From Clostridium sartagoforme (GTDB taxonomy: Bacteria > Bacillota > Clostridia > Clostridiales > Clostridiaceae), in NCBI RefSeq assembly GCF_004794105.1, contig NZ_SRYR01000002.1, positions 248,001 through 312,000 of the forward strand: DNA of 64,000 nt, read 5' to 3'. Within the stretch, counting starts at the first letter, position 1; each line of letters begins with the position of its first letter. The notes below the pieces were generated by a model that saw only the letters and a program-made list of their open reading frames with translations, did not search any database and was not told the origin of the DNA. Positions 34,944 to 43,552 of the stretch are shown piece after piece. A program made the position numbers and the translations under genes.

Positions 34944-35687
34944 ATGCAAATGATGGATATGCTTTTTAGAGGACTTATGGGAGGTCAAATGGGTGGTGGA
35001 ATGCCTAATATGGGTGGCATGCAAAATCCAATGGGCGGCTCAGGTGGAAATCCTCTTATGAATATGCTTTTAGGTTCAATGATGGGCGGAATGGGAGGAC
35101 AAAGGCCAGGACAAAACCAAGGAAATAATCCATTATCCATGCTTATGAATGGTATGGGCGGAATGGGTGGAATGGGAAATGGAGCAGGCCAAGGCAATGC
35201 AGGCAATCAAGGCAATGGAATGAATCAATTATTAAGTATGCTTATGGGTGGCGGAATGCCAGGGCAAAATAATATGAATGGAAATATGAATAGTAACATG
35301 AATGGTAATATGAATGGTGGTATGAATAGTAATATGAACAATCCATTGTCAATGCTTATGAACGGTCTTAATCCTCAGCAAGGTCCTCAAGGTAATATGG
35401 GATCTCAAGGCCAGCAAGGGACTAACAGAAATAACAGTATGGATATGAACCAGCTAATAGGTATGCTTATGGGTGGAAATCAAGGTATGCCAAGTAATAT
35501 GAATAACAATAATAGTAATAATGGTAATATGAATAGCAATGATGGTAATGCTGGTCAACAAATGGATCCACTTTCAATGTTACTAAATTCCATGAATGGT
35601 GGAATGGGAAATAATAATAGTCAAATGAATAGTAATCAAGGCAATAATGATGGAAGAAGATCTTCAAGACATCATAGAAGAAGATAA
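34944..35687 (+). CDS. Met/Gly/Asn-rich low-complexity protein with basic tail
   Basis: 247 residues, almost all Met, Gly, Asn, Gln, Ser and Pro, with no charged core, Cys or Trp. A degenerate repeat appears about six times: a NPLSMLMNG or NQLLSMLMGG core followed by a spacer with GMPGQNN- or NMNGNMNSN-type runs. The last residues are RRSSRHHRRR. The start ATG follows GGGAG. Codon choice is host-like, the single long frame is intact, and a terminator follows, so it is a real gene. I do not recognise the family. Spore-coat, metal-binding (Met-rich) or phase-separating roles are all guesses. The divergent minus-strand frames over it are shadows. Confidence 0.75.
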   Translation: MQMMDMLFRGLMGGQMGGGMPNMGGMQNPMGGSGGNPLMNMLLGSMMGGMGGQRPGQNQGNNPLSMLMNGMGGMGGMGNGAGQGNAGNQGNGMNQLLSMLMGGGMPGQNNMNGNMNSNMNGNMNGGMNSNMNNPLSMLMNGLNPQQGPQGNMGSQGQQGTNRNNSMDMNQLIGMLMGGNQGMPSNMNNNNSNNGNMNSNDGNAGQQMDPLSMLLNSMNGGMGNNNSQMNSNQGNNDGRRSSRHHRRR

Positions 35688-35689
35688 AA

Positions 35690-35765
35690 GGTGTGCTAGC
35701 GCACGATTAAGAATTAAAAATTATTATTTACATTAATGTGGCTGCCTTTGGGCAGCTATATTTTA
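35690..35765. repeat. Short palindromic repeat, family 1 (copy D), with terminator hairpin
   Basis: GGTGTGCTAGCGCACGATTAAGAATTAAAAATT is a partial end of the family 1 repeat. It is followed by GCTGCC-TTTG-GGCAGC (35741-35756) and a T-rich tail, which probably terminates the Met-rich gene. From 35765 to 36010 there is only AT-rich promoter-like sequence. Confidence 0.6.
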
Positions 35766-36010
35766 CTTAACATAACATATTTACTTAACATAATAGTTTA
35801 ATAAATAATTTATACTTTAAGACTTTATAATATTTTAAGTGAAAATCTCTTTAAAAAGTAAAGTATATAAATTGAAATTATATTTAAAAAATCATAAATA
35901 AAAATACTTTATTATTTTCTTAAGAAATGGTATTCTATATAATCGAGGATAAAAGTCTAAAAACAAAAGATAAAATATATTTATAAAATATATAGAGGAG
36001 AATGCAGAGT

Positions 36011-37351
36011 ATGGATAAAAATTTAACAAAAGATATGACAACTGGGAATCCTGTGAAACTTATATTATTATTTTCAATACCATTACTTATAGGGAATATC
36101 TTTCAGCAGTTTTATAGTATGGTAGATACAATAATAGTAGGTAGATTTGTAGGTGTAGATGCCTTAGCGGCTGTTGGTTCTACTGGCTCTATGGGATTTT
36201 TAATAAATGGCTTTGTTGTTGGGCTATCTAGTGGATTTTGTGTTTTAGTATCTCAAAGATTTGGAGCTAAGGATGAAGAAGGGCTTAAAAAAGCTACATC
36301 AAGTGCTCTAGTATTATCTTTAATGGCAGCTATTATAGTTACAATAATAAGCGTGGTTTCAGCTAGACCATTGCTTAATTTAATGAATACTCCAGATAAT
36401 ATAATAAATGATGCTTATACATATATTATAATTATTTATGCAGGTACTATTGCAACTGTTGCCTATAACATTTTAGCAAGTATATTAAGGGCTTTAGGAG
36501 ATAGTAAAACTCCATTATACTTTTTAATAATAGCATCTATTTTAAATATAATTTTAGATATAGTATTTATAGTTAACTTTAATATGGGAGTAGCAGGAGC
36601 AGCATATGCAACTATTATATCTCAGGCAGTTTCGAGTATTTTATGTTTAATATATACATATAAAAAGTATAAGATATTAAGACTTAAAAAAGAAGATTTC
36701 AAAGTTAAGAAGAGAGTTTATATAAAGCATTTAAAAATAGGTATTCCAATGGCACTACAATTTTCTATAACTGCTCTTGGTATAATGACAGTACAAAGTG
36801 CCTTAAATATATTTGGATCTACTGTAATTGCAGCATATACAGCAGCTTCTAAAGTATTACAAATAGTAATGCAACCAGCTATTACTTTTGGAGTTACAAT
36901 GGCAACTTATTGTGGACAAAATTTAGGTGCAAGAAACTATGAACGTATAAAAGAAGGAGTAAAGAAATGTACTCAAATATCTATAGTAACTAGTATTATT
37001 GCAGGACTTATACTAGTTTTCGGTGCAAAGTTCTTTGTAGGGCTATTTATAAATAATCCAGATTCAACTATATTAGCTTATGCACAAGAATGTTTAAACT
37101 ATGCAGCGATATTCTTTATTCCTTTAGGATTAATATTTATATATAGAAATGCCCTTCAAGGAATGGGAGAATCTTTTGTTCCTATGATGGCAGGAGCTTT
37201 CGAACTTATAGCAAGGGCAATAGTTGCTTTTACATTACCTAGCTTTATAGGTTATACAGGAATATGCTTATCTGATCCTATAGCTTGGCTTGCAGCAGCA
37301 ATTCCATTAGGACTTTATTATCATAAAAAAATGAAAAATATAGCAAGTTAA
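36011..37351 (+). CDS. MATE family multidrug exporter
   Basis: 446 residues from the ATG at 36011, 10 bases after GAGGAG; another ATG at 36002 is too close to that site. Twelve hydrophobic helices fall in two halves. Family landmarks: GNPVKLILLFSIPLLIGNIFQQFY at the start, GRFVGVDALAAVGSTG, ILRALGDSKTPLYF and ALQGMGESFVPMMAGAFEL. MATE proteins export cationic drugs using Na+ or H+ gradients. It is a single-gene unit ended by a strong terminator. A second, different MATE gene lies at 49775. Confidence 0.93.
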   Translation: MDKNLTKDMTTGNPVKLILLFSIPLLIGNIFQQFYSMVDTIIVGRFVGVDALAAVGSTGSMGFLINGFVVGLSSGFCVLVSQRFGAKDEEGLKKATSSALVLSLMAAIIVTIISVVSARPLLNLMNTPDNIINDAYTYIIIIYAGTIATVAYNILASILRALGDSKTPLYFLIIASILNIILDIVFIVNFNMGVAGAAYATIISQAVSSILCLIYTYKKYKILRLKKEDFKVKKRVYIKHLKIGIPMALQFSITALGIMTVQSALNIFGSTVIAAYTAASKVLQIVMQPAITFGVTMATYCGQNLGARNYERIKEGVKKCTQISIVTSIIAGLILVFGAKFFVGLFINNPDSTILAYAQECLNYAAIFFIPLGLIFIYRNALQGMGESFVPMMAGAFELIARAIVAFTLPSFIGYTGICLSDPIAWLAAAIPLGLYYHKKMKNIAS

Positions 37352-37433
37352 TAGTGTACAAGGATTGTAGAGCAAAGAAAATAGTTATTATAAATTAATT
37401 TTTAGTATTATAGAAAATTAAATATTTTAATAG

Positions 37434-37488
37434 TAGATGATTATAAAGGTAGAATAGTTAATACTTTATAATCATCTATTTTTTATTT
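37434..37488 (+). terminator. Terminator after MATE gene
   Basis: A 15-bp perfect stem (37434-37448 with 37464-37478) with a 15-base loop is followed by ATTTTTTATTTT. Confidence 0.9.
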
Positions 37489-37659
37489 TAGAGTTAGAGA
37501 TAATATAAGCAAATTAGTAACTGGAATATTTTGATTAATAAAAAGTATAATTTATAGATACTTATTAAATGAATTTTAAATTAGATAGTTATGATATTTC
37601 GCAAAAATTACATGGTATATTGTGAAATAAAAATTTAAATTTAAGGGGAGAAAGCTTTT

Positions 37660-38292
37660 ATGAGTTTACAAAGTGAAATAGTAGAAAAGGAAACTAAGAA
37701 ATCAAATCTTTTCAAGAAGTATATTATTAAAAAAGGGAAATGGGGTGTTCTAATTTTAGTAGTTATTTTAGCTGCATTAATTGGAGTAAGAACAGTTATT
37801 TATTTTGATAATAAGACTACAAAAATTGGGTTTGAAGATATTGGAGAGTTTGCTACACAAGATGCCTATTGCACAGAACTAAGTATTATAGATAATTCAA
37901 GAGATTTGTTTGGAGTTTCAATACCCTTCACACAAAGTAAGTATATATATAGTTATGATGTAATTATTAAAGCCGGTTTTGATTTTGGTGAAATTGAATG
38001 GAATAAGAATGATAACATCATTGAAGTTAAGTTACCAGAGGGAAAAGTATTGAGTAGTGAAATAGATTTAGATTCTTTTAAAGTTTATCATGAGAAAGAA
38101 AGTGTCTTTAATAAAATTACTATGTCAGAAAATAATGAATCATTGAGAGGTTTAAAAGAAAAAGCAGAAGAAGATGCTATTGCAAATGGGTTATTAAAAA
38201 ATGCTCGAAGTAATGCTGAAACAGTCTTAATAGAATTTTTTGCTAAGGAATATGATTTGGACAAGTATGAAATAGTTTTTAAAGATAAATAA
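37660..38292 (+). CDS. DUF4230 membrane-anchored protein
   Basis: 210 residues. One N-terminal helix (about 28-48) follows a basic cytoplasmic stretch. The rest is the DUF4230 domain: TKIGFEDIGEFATQDAYCTE, a YDVIIKAGFDFGEIEW strand pair, then 'NIIEVKLPEGKVLSSEIDLDSF' and a C-terminal helix LKNARSNAETVLIEFFAKEY. The family is common but uncharacterised. It is followed 15 bases later by a 27-residue membrane peptide with a perfect ribosome site, probably co-transcribed. Confidence 0.85.
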   Translation: MSLQSEIVEKETKKSNLFKKYIIKKGKWGVLILVVILAALIGVRTVIYFDNKTTKIGFEDIGEFATQDAYCTELSIIDNSRDLFGVSIPFTQSKYIYSYDVIIKAGFDFGEIEWNKNDNIIEVKLPEGKVLSSEIDLDSFKVYHEKESVFNKITMSENNESLRGLKEKAEEDAIANGLLKNARSNAETVLIEFFAKEYDLDKYEIVFKDK

Positions 38293-38307
38293 TTAGGAGG
38301 AATAATT

Positions 38308-38391
38308 ATGAAAAAGCGTTTAATCTTCTTAGGCATTGGTGTAGGGACTATTATATTCTTGTTTTACTTTGTATTATTTCTTACAGCATAA
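38308..38391 (+). CDS. 27-residue single-helix membrane peptide
   Basis: MKKRLIFLGIGVGTIIFLFY plus a short hydrophobic end: two basic residues then one transmembrane helix covering nearly the whole chain. TAGGAGG lies seven bases before the ATG, one of the best ribosome sites in the window. It is 15 bases after the DUF4230 stop and before the terminator at 38469, so it is likely the second gene of that operon. No family is recognised; it may stabilise or regulate the DUF4230 protein. Confidence 0.6.
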   Translation: MKKRLIFLGIGVGTIIFLFYFVLFLTA

Positions 38392-38468
38392 GAATATATC
38401 AAATAAGCAATTCAATAATTTAATGATATTTAGTTAAAACATATAATTATAAAGTTAGAATAATTAAC

Positions 38469-38500
38469 TAGAAAAAGCTGCTTAGACGCAGCTTTTTCTA
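38469..38500. terminator. Bidirectional terminator between convergent small genes
   Basis: A 13-bp perfect stem (38469-38481 with 38488-38500) with a 6-base loop. The minus-strand arm overlaps the stop codon of the convergent small gene. Confidence 0.85.
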
Positions 38501-38653
38501 AAATCCTTTTTTCTTAGCTTCAATTCCACTTTCATTAAGTGCAGGTTCTTCAGTAGTAAAATTATAATGATTTTTAGCATATTGATTTTGAGATTTAGAT
38601 CCATTCTTTAGATAATTATCTTTAGAATGGACTTTTTTATTTTGACTTTTCAT
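38498..38653 (-). CDS. 51-residue hydrophilic protein
   Basis: The minus strand has an AGGAGGT ribosome site eight bases before an ATG, then 51 codons: a Lys/Asn/Ser/Gln-rich N-terminal half (MKSQNKKVHSKDNYLKNGSK) and NFTTEEPALNESGIEAKKKG at the end. No Cys and no hydrophobic stretch, so it is likely a small soluble or disordered protein. The ribosome site, intact frame and shared terminator support a real gene. It may belong to the small clostridial proteins of unknown function; I cannot name a family. Confidence 0.7.
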   Translation of the reverse strand: MKSQNKKVHSKDNYLKNGSKSQNQYAKNHYNFTTEEPALNESGIEAKKKGF

Positions 38654-38756
38654 AATTAGTACCTCCTAAAATATACTCATATATAGTATTAGAAGAATTA
38701 AGAATAATATTATAAGGAATTATTATATAAGTTGTCATAAAATGCACAACATTTTA

Positions 38757-38903
38757 TGAATTAAAGAATGAAAAAATTAAAAAATTCTTGCAGATTTTTT
38801 TATAAGAGTACCTTTAAAATAAAGTAGGTTTTGCATAGCAAAACCTCATTCCTTCATTCTTTCATTCCTTAATTTTTTCATTTTAAATGCTTTGCATTTA
38901 AAA
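38757..38903. repeat. Short palindromic intergenic repeat, family 2 (copy 2)
   Basis: The copy has TTAAAGAATGAAAAAATTAA at the left, then a hairpin AGGTTTTGCATAGCAAAACCT (38826-38846), CATTCTTTCATTCCTTAATT and a closing AAATGCTTTGCATTT hairpin. It is the inverse of copy 1 at 19758. It sits upstream of the two-component operon. The flanking bases 38660-39050 have no gene. Confidence 0.7.
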
Positions 38904-39053
38904 CTTACATACTATCTTCATACTAAATTCATAGAGAAAAATTATAATTAAGTTATGATTACAAAGCTATAAAGTGGACAATATTAAATTATGAGAAATA
39001 TTCCAATTAATGTATAATTATTTTATAAATTAATATAAGGGGATTGGGAAATT

Positions 39054-39722
39054 ATGATTAAGATTTTATTTTTAGAGGATGAACCAAATATTCTTGAAGT
39101 TACAAATGAGTATATGAAGATGCAAGGATATGATGTGACTTGTGTATCTAATGGAGAAGATGCTATTGAGATGTTAAAAAAGGATAATTTTAATTTAGCC
39201 ATTTTAGATATAATGGTTCCTAAAGTTACTGGATTAGAGGTTTTAGAATATATAAATGAAAATAAAAAAGATATGGCAACTATTATGCTTACAGCTCTTG
39301 GAGATGAGCAAACTCAGCTTAAGGCTTTTAATTTAAAAACTGATGATTATGTAATCAAACCTTTTTCCCCCTTATTGCTATTAAAGAGGATAGAAGCTGT
39401 TTTAAGAAGAAGTCTCACTGAGAAAAACATTGATAATGATAATAATGAGTTCTATATAGATGATAAAACATATCAAGGTTATTATATGGGACGAAGCTTA
39501 AACTTAACCTTAAGTGAATTTTTATTATTACAAACTCTAATGAAGGAACCTAATAGAGTATTTAATAGAGAGCAATTAATAATGAAGATATTTAATGAGG
39601 ACTATATTTCTAGTGATAGAATTATTGATGCTCATGTTAAAAATTTAAGAAAAAAATTACCTCATAATTATATAAAAACAGTTATTGGAGTTGGATATCA
39701 GTTTAATAAGGAGGGAATTTGA
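39054..39722 (+). CDS. OmpR-family response regulator
   Basis: 222 residues. The receiver domain has the acidic pocket LEDE, phospho-acceptor D52 (LAILDIMVP), Thr (IMLTALG) and Lys (DDYVIKPF). A winged-helix DNA-binding domain follows (about 125-220), ending VIGVGYQFN. The stop overlaps the kinase start (TGATG). The downstream ABC transporter genes suggest that it controls them, as in antimicrobial-sensing BceRS- or LanRK-type systems. The target promoter is probably in the 41280-41388 gap or upstream of itself. Confidence 0.94.
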   Translation: MIKILFLEDEPNILEVTNEYMKMQGYDVTCVSNGEDAIEMLKKDNFNLAILDIMVPKVTGLEVLEYINENKKDMATIMLTALGDEQTQLKAFNLKTDDYVIKPFSPLLLLKRIEAVLRRSLTEKNIDNDNNEFYIDDKTYQGYYMGRSLNLTLSEFLLLQTLMKEPNRVFNREQLIMKIFNEDYISSDRIIDAHVKNLRKKLPHNYIKTVIGVGYQFNKEGI

Positions 39723-41278
39723 TGAACTTGTCTAAAAAGACATTTATCTATAGTTCAATACTTTCAGGAATTATTCTTTCCCTTATACTAGTTTATTTTA
39801 TTATAATGTTACCTTCCTTATATATTGATTATCAAGGAAAAAGTAATTATCAAGCTATAAAGGGAATTCATGAAGAATATATAAGGAATAAAAATTATGA
39901 TACTATACATTCTCCTAATCCAACGGGAACCCTTAGTGTTAGAGTACCCTCCAGTGGAAGTGATATATATGCATCTAATATTTTTGGTACAGCTAAAATT
40001 ACTATTAAAGATAATGAGTTAAATAGTTTATTAGATGACCTTAGATATTACTCAGAGAATATAGAGGAATTAAAAGATAATGATGATTACTTTGAAAGAC
40101 TTTTTGATACTTTAAAGAAAAGTTTTAATCAGGAAGTATTTCTTAAGGATTTACCAGTGAATTTTGAGTTTATTGAGAGTGATAATAAGAATGTATTTAA
40201 TGAAGGCACAAGTAAGATGAATATTGTTTCAGATGATACTGTAATTTATGAGTTTAATAGTTTTGATGGAATAAATTATTTTACAGCATACTTTGCTACT
40301 ACAATTGATAAGGGCGAGATAATTGTATCTTTATTATCTGTAATGACACCTAAAATTGAAGATATTAGAGACATAGTATTACAAAGCTTACCTATGATAA
40401 TAGCTGTTCTTATTTTAATATTATTAGTCTTTACTTACTTTTTCTCTAGAAAAATAATAATTCCAATTAAGAAGCTTGCAAATCATGCAGAATTTATTAA
40501 AGAGAATAATATAAATGAAGCATTACCTATTGAAATAAAGGGGGAAGATGAGATAGCTCTATTAGGAGATACCTTAAATGAGTTATATAGCAAGCTAAAT
40601 GAAAGTTTTATTAAATTAGAAGAGAAAAATAGGCTTTTAGTAGCAGAGAATAAAAGACAAGATATATTTTTAAGAGCATCTTCTCATCAATTAAAGACAC
40701 CAGTTGCAGCAGCTCTCCTTCTTGTTGAAGGTATGATAGACGAAGTAGGGAAGTTTAAAAATACAAAGGAGTATTTGCCTAAGGTTAAGGAGCAGATTAT
40801 ATCTATTAGAAAAATTATAGATGAAATTTTAAATCTTAATAATAAGGATGTAAATAAGAAGATAATAAATATTAAGGTTTTAATAGATGAGATATTATTT
40901 GAACATGAAATAGGAATAAAGGAAAAACTTATTAATGTAAACTTTGAAGGTAAGGATACTCTGTTAGAGACAGATTATCACTTAATTTATAAGATAATAG
41001 ATAATTTAATTATTAATGCAATTAGTTATACTAATAAAAATAATGAGATAAGAATTACATTATCAGAAAATAAACTGAAAATTATTAACTATGGAGCTCA
41101 TATAGATGAAGAACTTTTACCTAATATTTTTGATGCCTTTGTATCAAGTAATTCAGAAACTAGGGGAAGGGGCTTAGGTTTATATATAGCATATTATTAT
41201 TCAAATCTTTTAGGGTATAAGATTGAAATAAGTAATATTAGTAATGGTGTTAAGGCTATAGTTTACTTTAATAACTAG
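39722..41278 (+). CDS. Sensor histidine kinase with extracytoplasmic domain
   Basis: 518 residues from the ATG at 39722, which overlaps the regulator stop. Two transmembrane helices (about 11-32 and 221-241) enclose an extracellular domain of about 190 residues. A HAMP region follows, then the H box in SSHQLKTPVAA, an N box (NLIINAISY) and a G box (GRGLGLYIAYYYSN). It is a conventional sensor, not the short intramembrane kinase type, so it probably senses its signal directly in the envelope. It acts with the regulator before it. Confidence 0.93.
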   Translation: MNLSKKTFIYSSILSGIILSLILVYFIIMLPSLYIDYQGKSNYQAIKGIHEEYIRNKNYDTIHSPNPTGTLSVRVPSSGSDIYASNIFGTAKITIKDNELNSLLDDLRYYSENIEELKDNDDYFERLFDTLKKSFNQEVFLKDLPVNFEFIESDNKNVFNEGTSKMNIVSDDTVIYEFNSFDGINYFTAYFATTIDKGEIIVSLLSVMTPKIEDIRDIVLQSLPMIIAVLILILLVFTYFFSRKIIIPIKKLANHAEFIKENNINEALPIEIKGEDEIALLGDTLNELYSKLNESFIKLEEKNRLLVAENKRQDIFLRASSHQLKTPVAAALLLVEGMIDEVGKFKNTKEYLPKVKEQIISIRKIIDEILNLNNKDVNKKIINIKVLIDEILFEHEIGIKEKLINVNFEGKDTLLETDYHLIYKIIDNLIINAISYTNKNNEIRITLSENKLKIINYGAHIDEELLPNIFDAFVSSNSETRGRGLGLYIAYYYSNLLGYKIEISNISNGVKAIVYFNN

Positions 41279-41387
41279 CTACACATATGAAATAAAGCTA
41301 CAGAGAATTTGCATAGCATATTCATATGAAATTCATAGGAAGGAACTATACTTAAACTATGGAAGATAGTAAAAGGGAGGAATAATA

Positions 41388-42260
41388 ATGATAAGTATAA
41401 ATAATTTAGAGGTTAAGTATGGAAAAGAATTAGCTTTATTAATTAAAAGCCCTATAAAGTTTGAGAGTGGAGATAGAGTGGGGATAATAGGATCTAATGG
41501 AGCGGGGAAGACGACTTTAGTAAAGTCAATATTAGGACTTATTAAGTATAATGGTTCAATAAACACAAAGGTAAAACCAGAAGAAATGTCAGCACATATG
41601 CAATTTAATAATTATGTTGATACAATGGCAGTTAAGCATGTTATTGAAGCAGTTTTAGATACAAAGATAAAAAATAATAAAGAGCTTCAAGAGTTAATTA
41701 ATTTTTTTGATTTTAATTCTTGTTTAAATAAAAGGTATAGCACACTTTCTGGAGGACAAAAGCAAAGACTTACTATCATCTTAGTGTTAATTCAAGATGC
41801 GCCTTTAGCTTTCTTTGATGAAGTTACTTCAGGCCTTGATTTTGAAACAAGACAACAGCTAATGAGCAAGATTGAAGAATGGTATAGAAATAAAAATACT
41901 ACTATTTGTATAGTTTCTCATTATTATGAGGAGTTAGAGCAGTTAACTAATAAGATATTAATATTAGAAAAGGGAAGAGTAGTAGATTTTGGAGATAAGA
42001 AAGAATTATTTAGAAAGTACTGTGGTAAATCAATAATTATATTAGCTAATAATGATAAAAATCTAGAAATAACTAAAAACTTTAGAAAAATTAAATCTCC
42101 AGATCACTTAATTGCAGTTTCTTGCATGAGTATTGAAGAGGAATTAGAAGTATCTAAGCTTTTAATTGAAAATGATATAAGCTTTAAGAGAAGTAACTCA
42201 GATATAGAAATAATGAGTATTAATGCAAAGAATAAGGCAAATAGTGAGGAGGTAGCTTAA
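41388..42260 (+). CDS. ABC transporter ATP-binding protein
   Basis: 290 residues. Walker A GSNGAGKTT, signature LSGGQKQRL, Walker B PLAFFDEVTSGLD and H-loop SHYYEEL are intact. The Q-loop area (HMQFNNYVDTMAVKHV) and a short C-terminal extension fit drug- or peptide-export ATPases. The permease follows two bases after the stop. Position behind the two-component genes, about 110 bases from the kinase stop, suggests induction by that system. Confidence 0.93.
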   Translation: MISINNLEVKYGKELALLIKSPIKFESGDRVGIIGSNGAGKTTLVKSILGLIKYNGSINTKVKPEEMSAHMQFNNYVDTMAVKHVIEAVLDTKIKNNKELQELINFFDFNSCLNKRYSTLSGGQKQRLTIILVLIQDAPLAFFDEVTSGLDFETRQQLMSKIEEWYRNKNTTICIVSHYYEELEQLTNKILILEKGRVVDFGDKKELFRKYCGKSIIILANNDKNLEITKNFRKIKSPDHLIAVSCMSIEEELEVSKLLIENDISFKRSNSDIEIMSINAKNKANSEEVA

Positions 42261-42261
42261 A

Positions 42262-43080
42262 ATGAAAGAGAAATTATTTAAAAGTAGCTTAATTAAATAT
42301 GAGTTTAGAAATATAGTAGGTAATATATTTACAGGAGTTTTTGGAGTTATTTTCCCAATATTTATGTCAATTTTCTTAGGAGCAATAATTGGAGGTAAGG
42401 TTCCTGAAGAAGCGAGAACAGCAGTAGTTACTAATATTTTTATAAGTAATAGCATGATGATTCCACTAGCTACAGTTTTTATTGGATATTCAGCAACTTT
42501 TTCTCAAGAGCTAGAAAAAAATATTCCTCTTAGATTTAGGCTTTTTGGATATAAAGAAAGGACTTTAGTAGCATCTAAAATAATTGCATATTTAATTTTT
42601 ATGACAATAGCATTAACTATATATACAACAGTATCTTTTATAGCACTTGATATACAAGTTCCATCTCTAAGCTCAGCTTTAGTTTTAATAGGATCATTAT
42701 ATTTAATTGCTATAATATTCTTTATTTTATCTCATGGTATTTCTTTAATTATAAAGAAGTTTGGACCAACTTATGCAATTACTATGATTTTATACTTTGG
42801 AATAATGATTTTAAGTGGTATGTTTGGAGTTCAAGCAAAAGATTTCCCAGAACCTTTAATGAAGGTAGCGTATTTATTCCCAACAACTTATGTGGCAGGA
42901 GACTTCGTTGATTTCTGGCAAAAAGGTAGCTATAACTTTATGCCGTATATTCAATCCTTATTATTATTCTTAGCAGTAGCATTAATTATTTTAATAATAG
43001 CTATAAATAAAGATTCTAGACTTAGCCATAGTGCTAAAGTATCTGTAAATAAAGGTAATAAAGTTTCAGTTAATAAATAG
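42262..43080 (+). CDS. ABC-2 type permease
   Basis: 272 residues with six hydrophobic helices. The coupling-loop segment QELEKNIPLRFRLFGYKERTLVASK lies between helices 2 and 3. The FPEPLMKVAYLFPTTYVAGDF segment near the end resembles the conserved C-terminal part of ABC-2 exporters (LP..L......P......). The C-terminus carries two copies of a KVSVNKGN-like stretch. It is the partner of the ATPase encoded just before it. Confidence 0.9.
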   Translation: MKEKLFKSSLIKYEFRNIVGNIFTGVFGVIFPIFMSIFLGAIIGGKVPEEARTAVVTNIFISNSMMIPLATVFIGYSATFSQELEKNIPLRFRLFGYKERTLVASKIIAYLIFMTIALTIYTTVSFIALDIQVPSLSSALVLIGSLYLIAIIFFILSHGISLIIKKFGPTYAITMILYFGIMILSGMFGVQAKDFPEPLMKVAYLFPTTYVAGDFVDFWQKGSYNFMPYIQSLLLFLAVALIILIIAINKDSRLSHSAKVSVNKGNKVSVNK

Positions 43081-43232
43081 GCTGGTGCTGCTATACAATG
43101 AAAAATTAAGAATTAAGAATTAAGAATGAAGAATGAAAAATTAATGAGAAAACTCCTGTAGGAGTTTTAGAGAGTAATTAATTTTAGCAATTCTTCATTT
43201 TTAATTTAGGATATTTCTGCGACAGCCTCATT
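43081..43232. repeat. Short palindromic intergenic repeat, family 1 (copy B, most complete)
   Basis: The left end is GTGCTGCTATACAATGAAAAAT, followed by three AAGAATT-type units. A central hairpin AAAACTCC-TGTA-GGAGTTTT is at 43149-43168. The right end is AATTCTTCATTTTTAATTTA and CTGCGACAGCC. The ends are imperfect inverted repeats. About 150 bases, noncoding. It begins directly at the permease stop codon. Confidence 0.75.
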
Positions 43233-43424
43233 AATGATTATAAGTATATCTTTAGTTCCTTAATAGTTTAAATATCAAAAATATCAGGAGCTATTTTGAT
43301 ATTGAGTATTCATGAATGGATTTGATTTTCAATCCTTTTCTTTTGTAACATTATGTTAATTGAAAAAAATCAATGATAAAATTCATTTATAATGTTATAA
43401 TCAATTAGCGAAATAGAAAGTATG

Positions 43425-43482
43425 CATATGTAAGTTTGCTTATTAGGTCGTTTTGCTACAAGTCATTACAAACTTACATATG
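43425..43482 (+). promoter_or_regulatory. Long inverted repeat in the radical SAM gene leader
   Basis: CATATGTAAGTTTG (43425-43438) and CAAACTTACATATG (43469-43482) form a perfect 14-bp stem with a 30-base loop, about 70 bases upstream of the YgiQ-type gene. There is no T tail, so it is not a terminator. It may be a regulator site or an RNA structure in the leader. The sequence 43235-43420 shows no gene. Confidence 0.5.
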
Positions 43483-43552
43483 TGTACTCAATAACTGAAG
43501 AAGGAGTTTATAATTTTATAAATTCCTATAAAATTATAAAGTAGGTGTTTAA

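Noticed and set aside
35260-35660. AATATGAATGG-type repeats as a CRISPR or minisatellite
   Set aside because: The units are short, irregular and in frame with the Met/Asn-rich protein, and there are no spacers.
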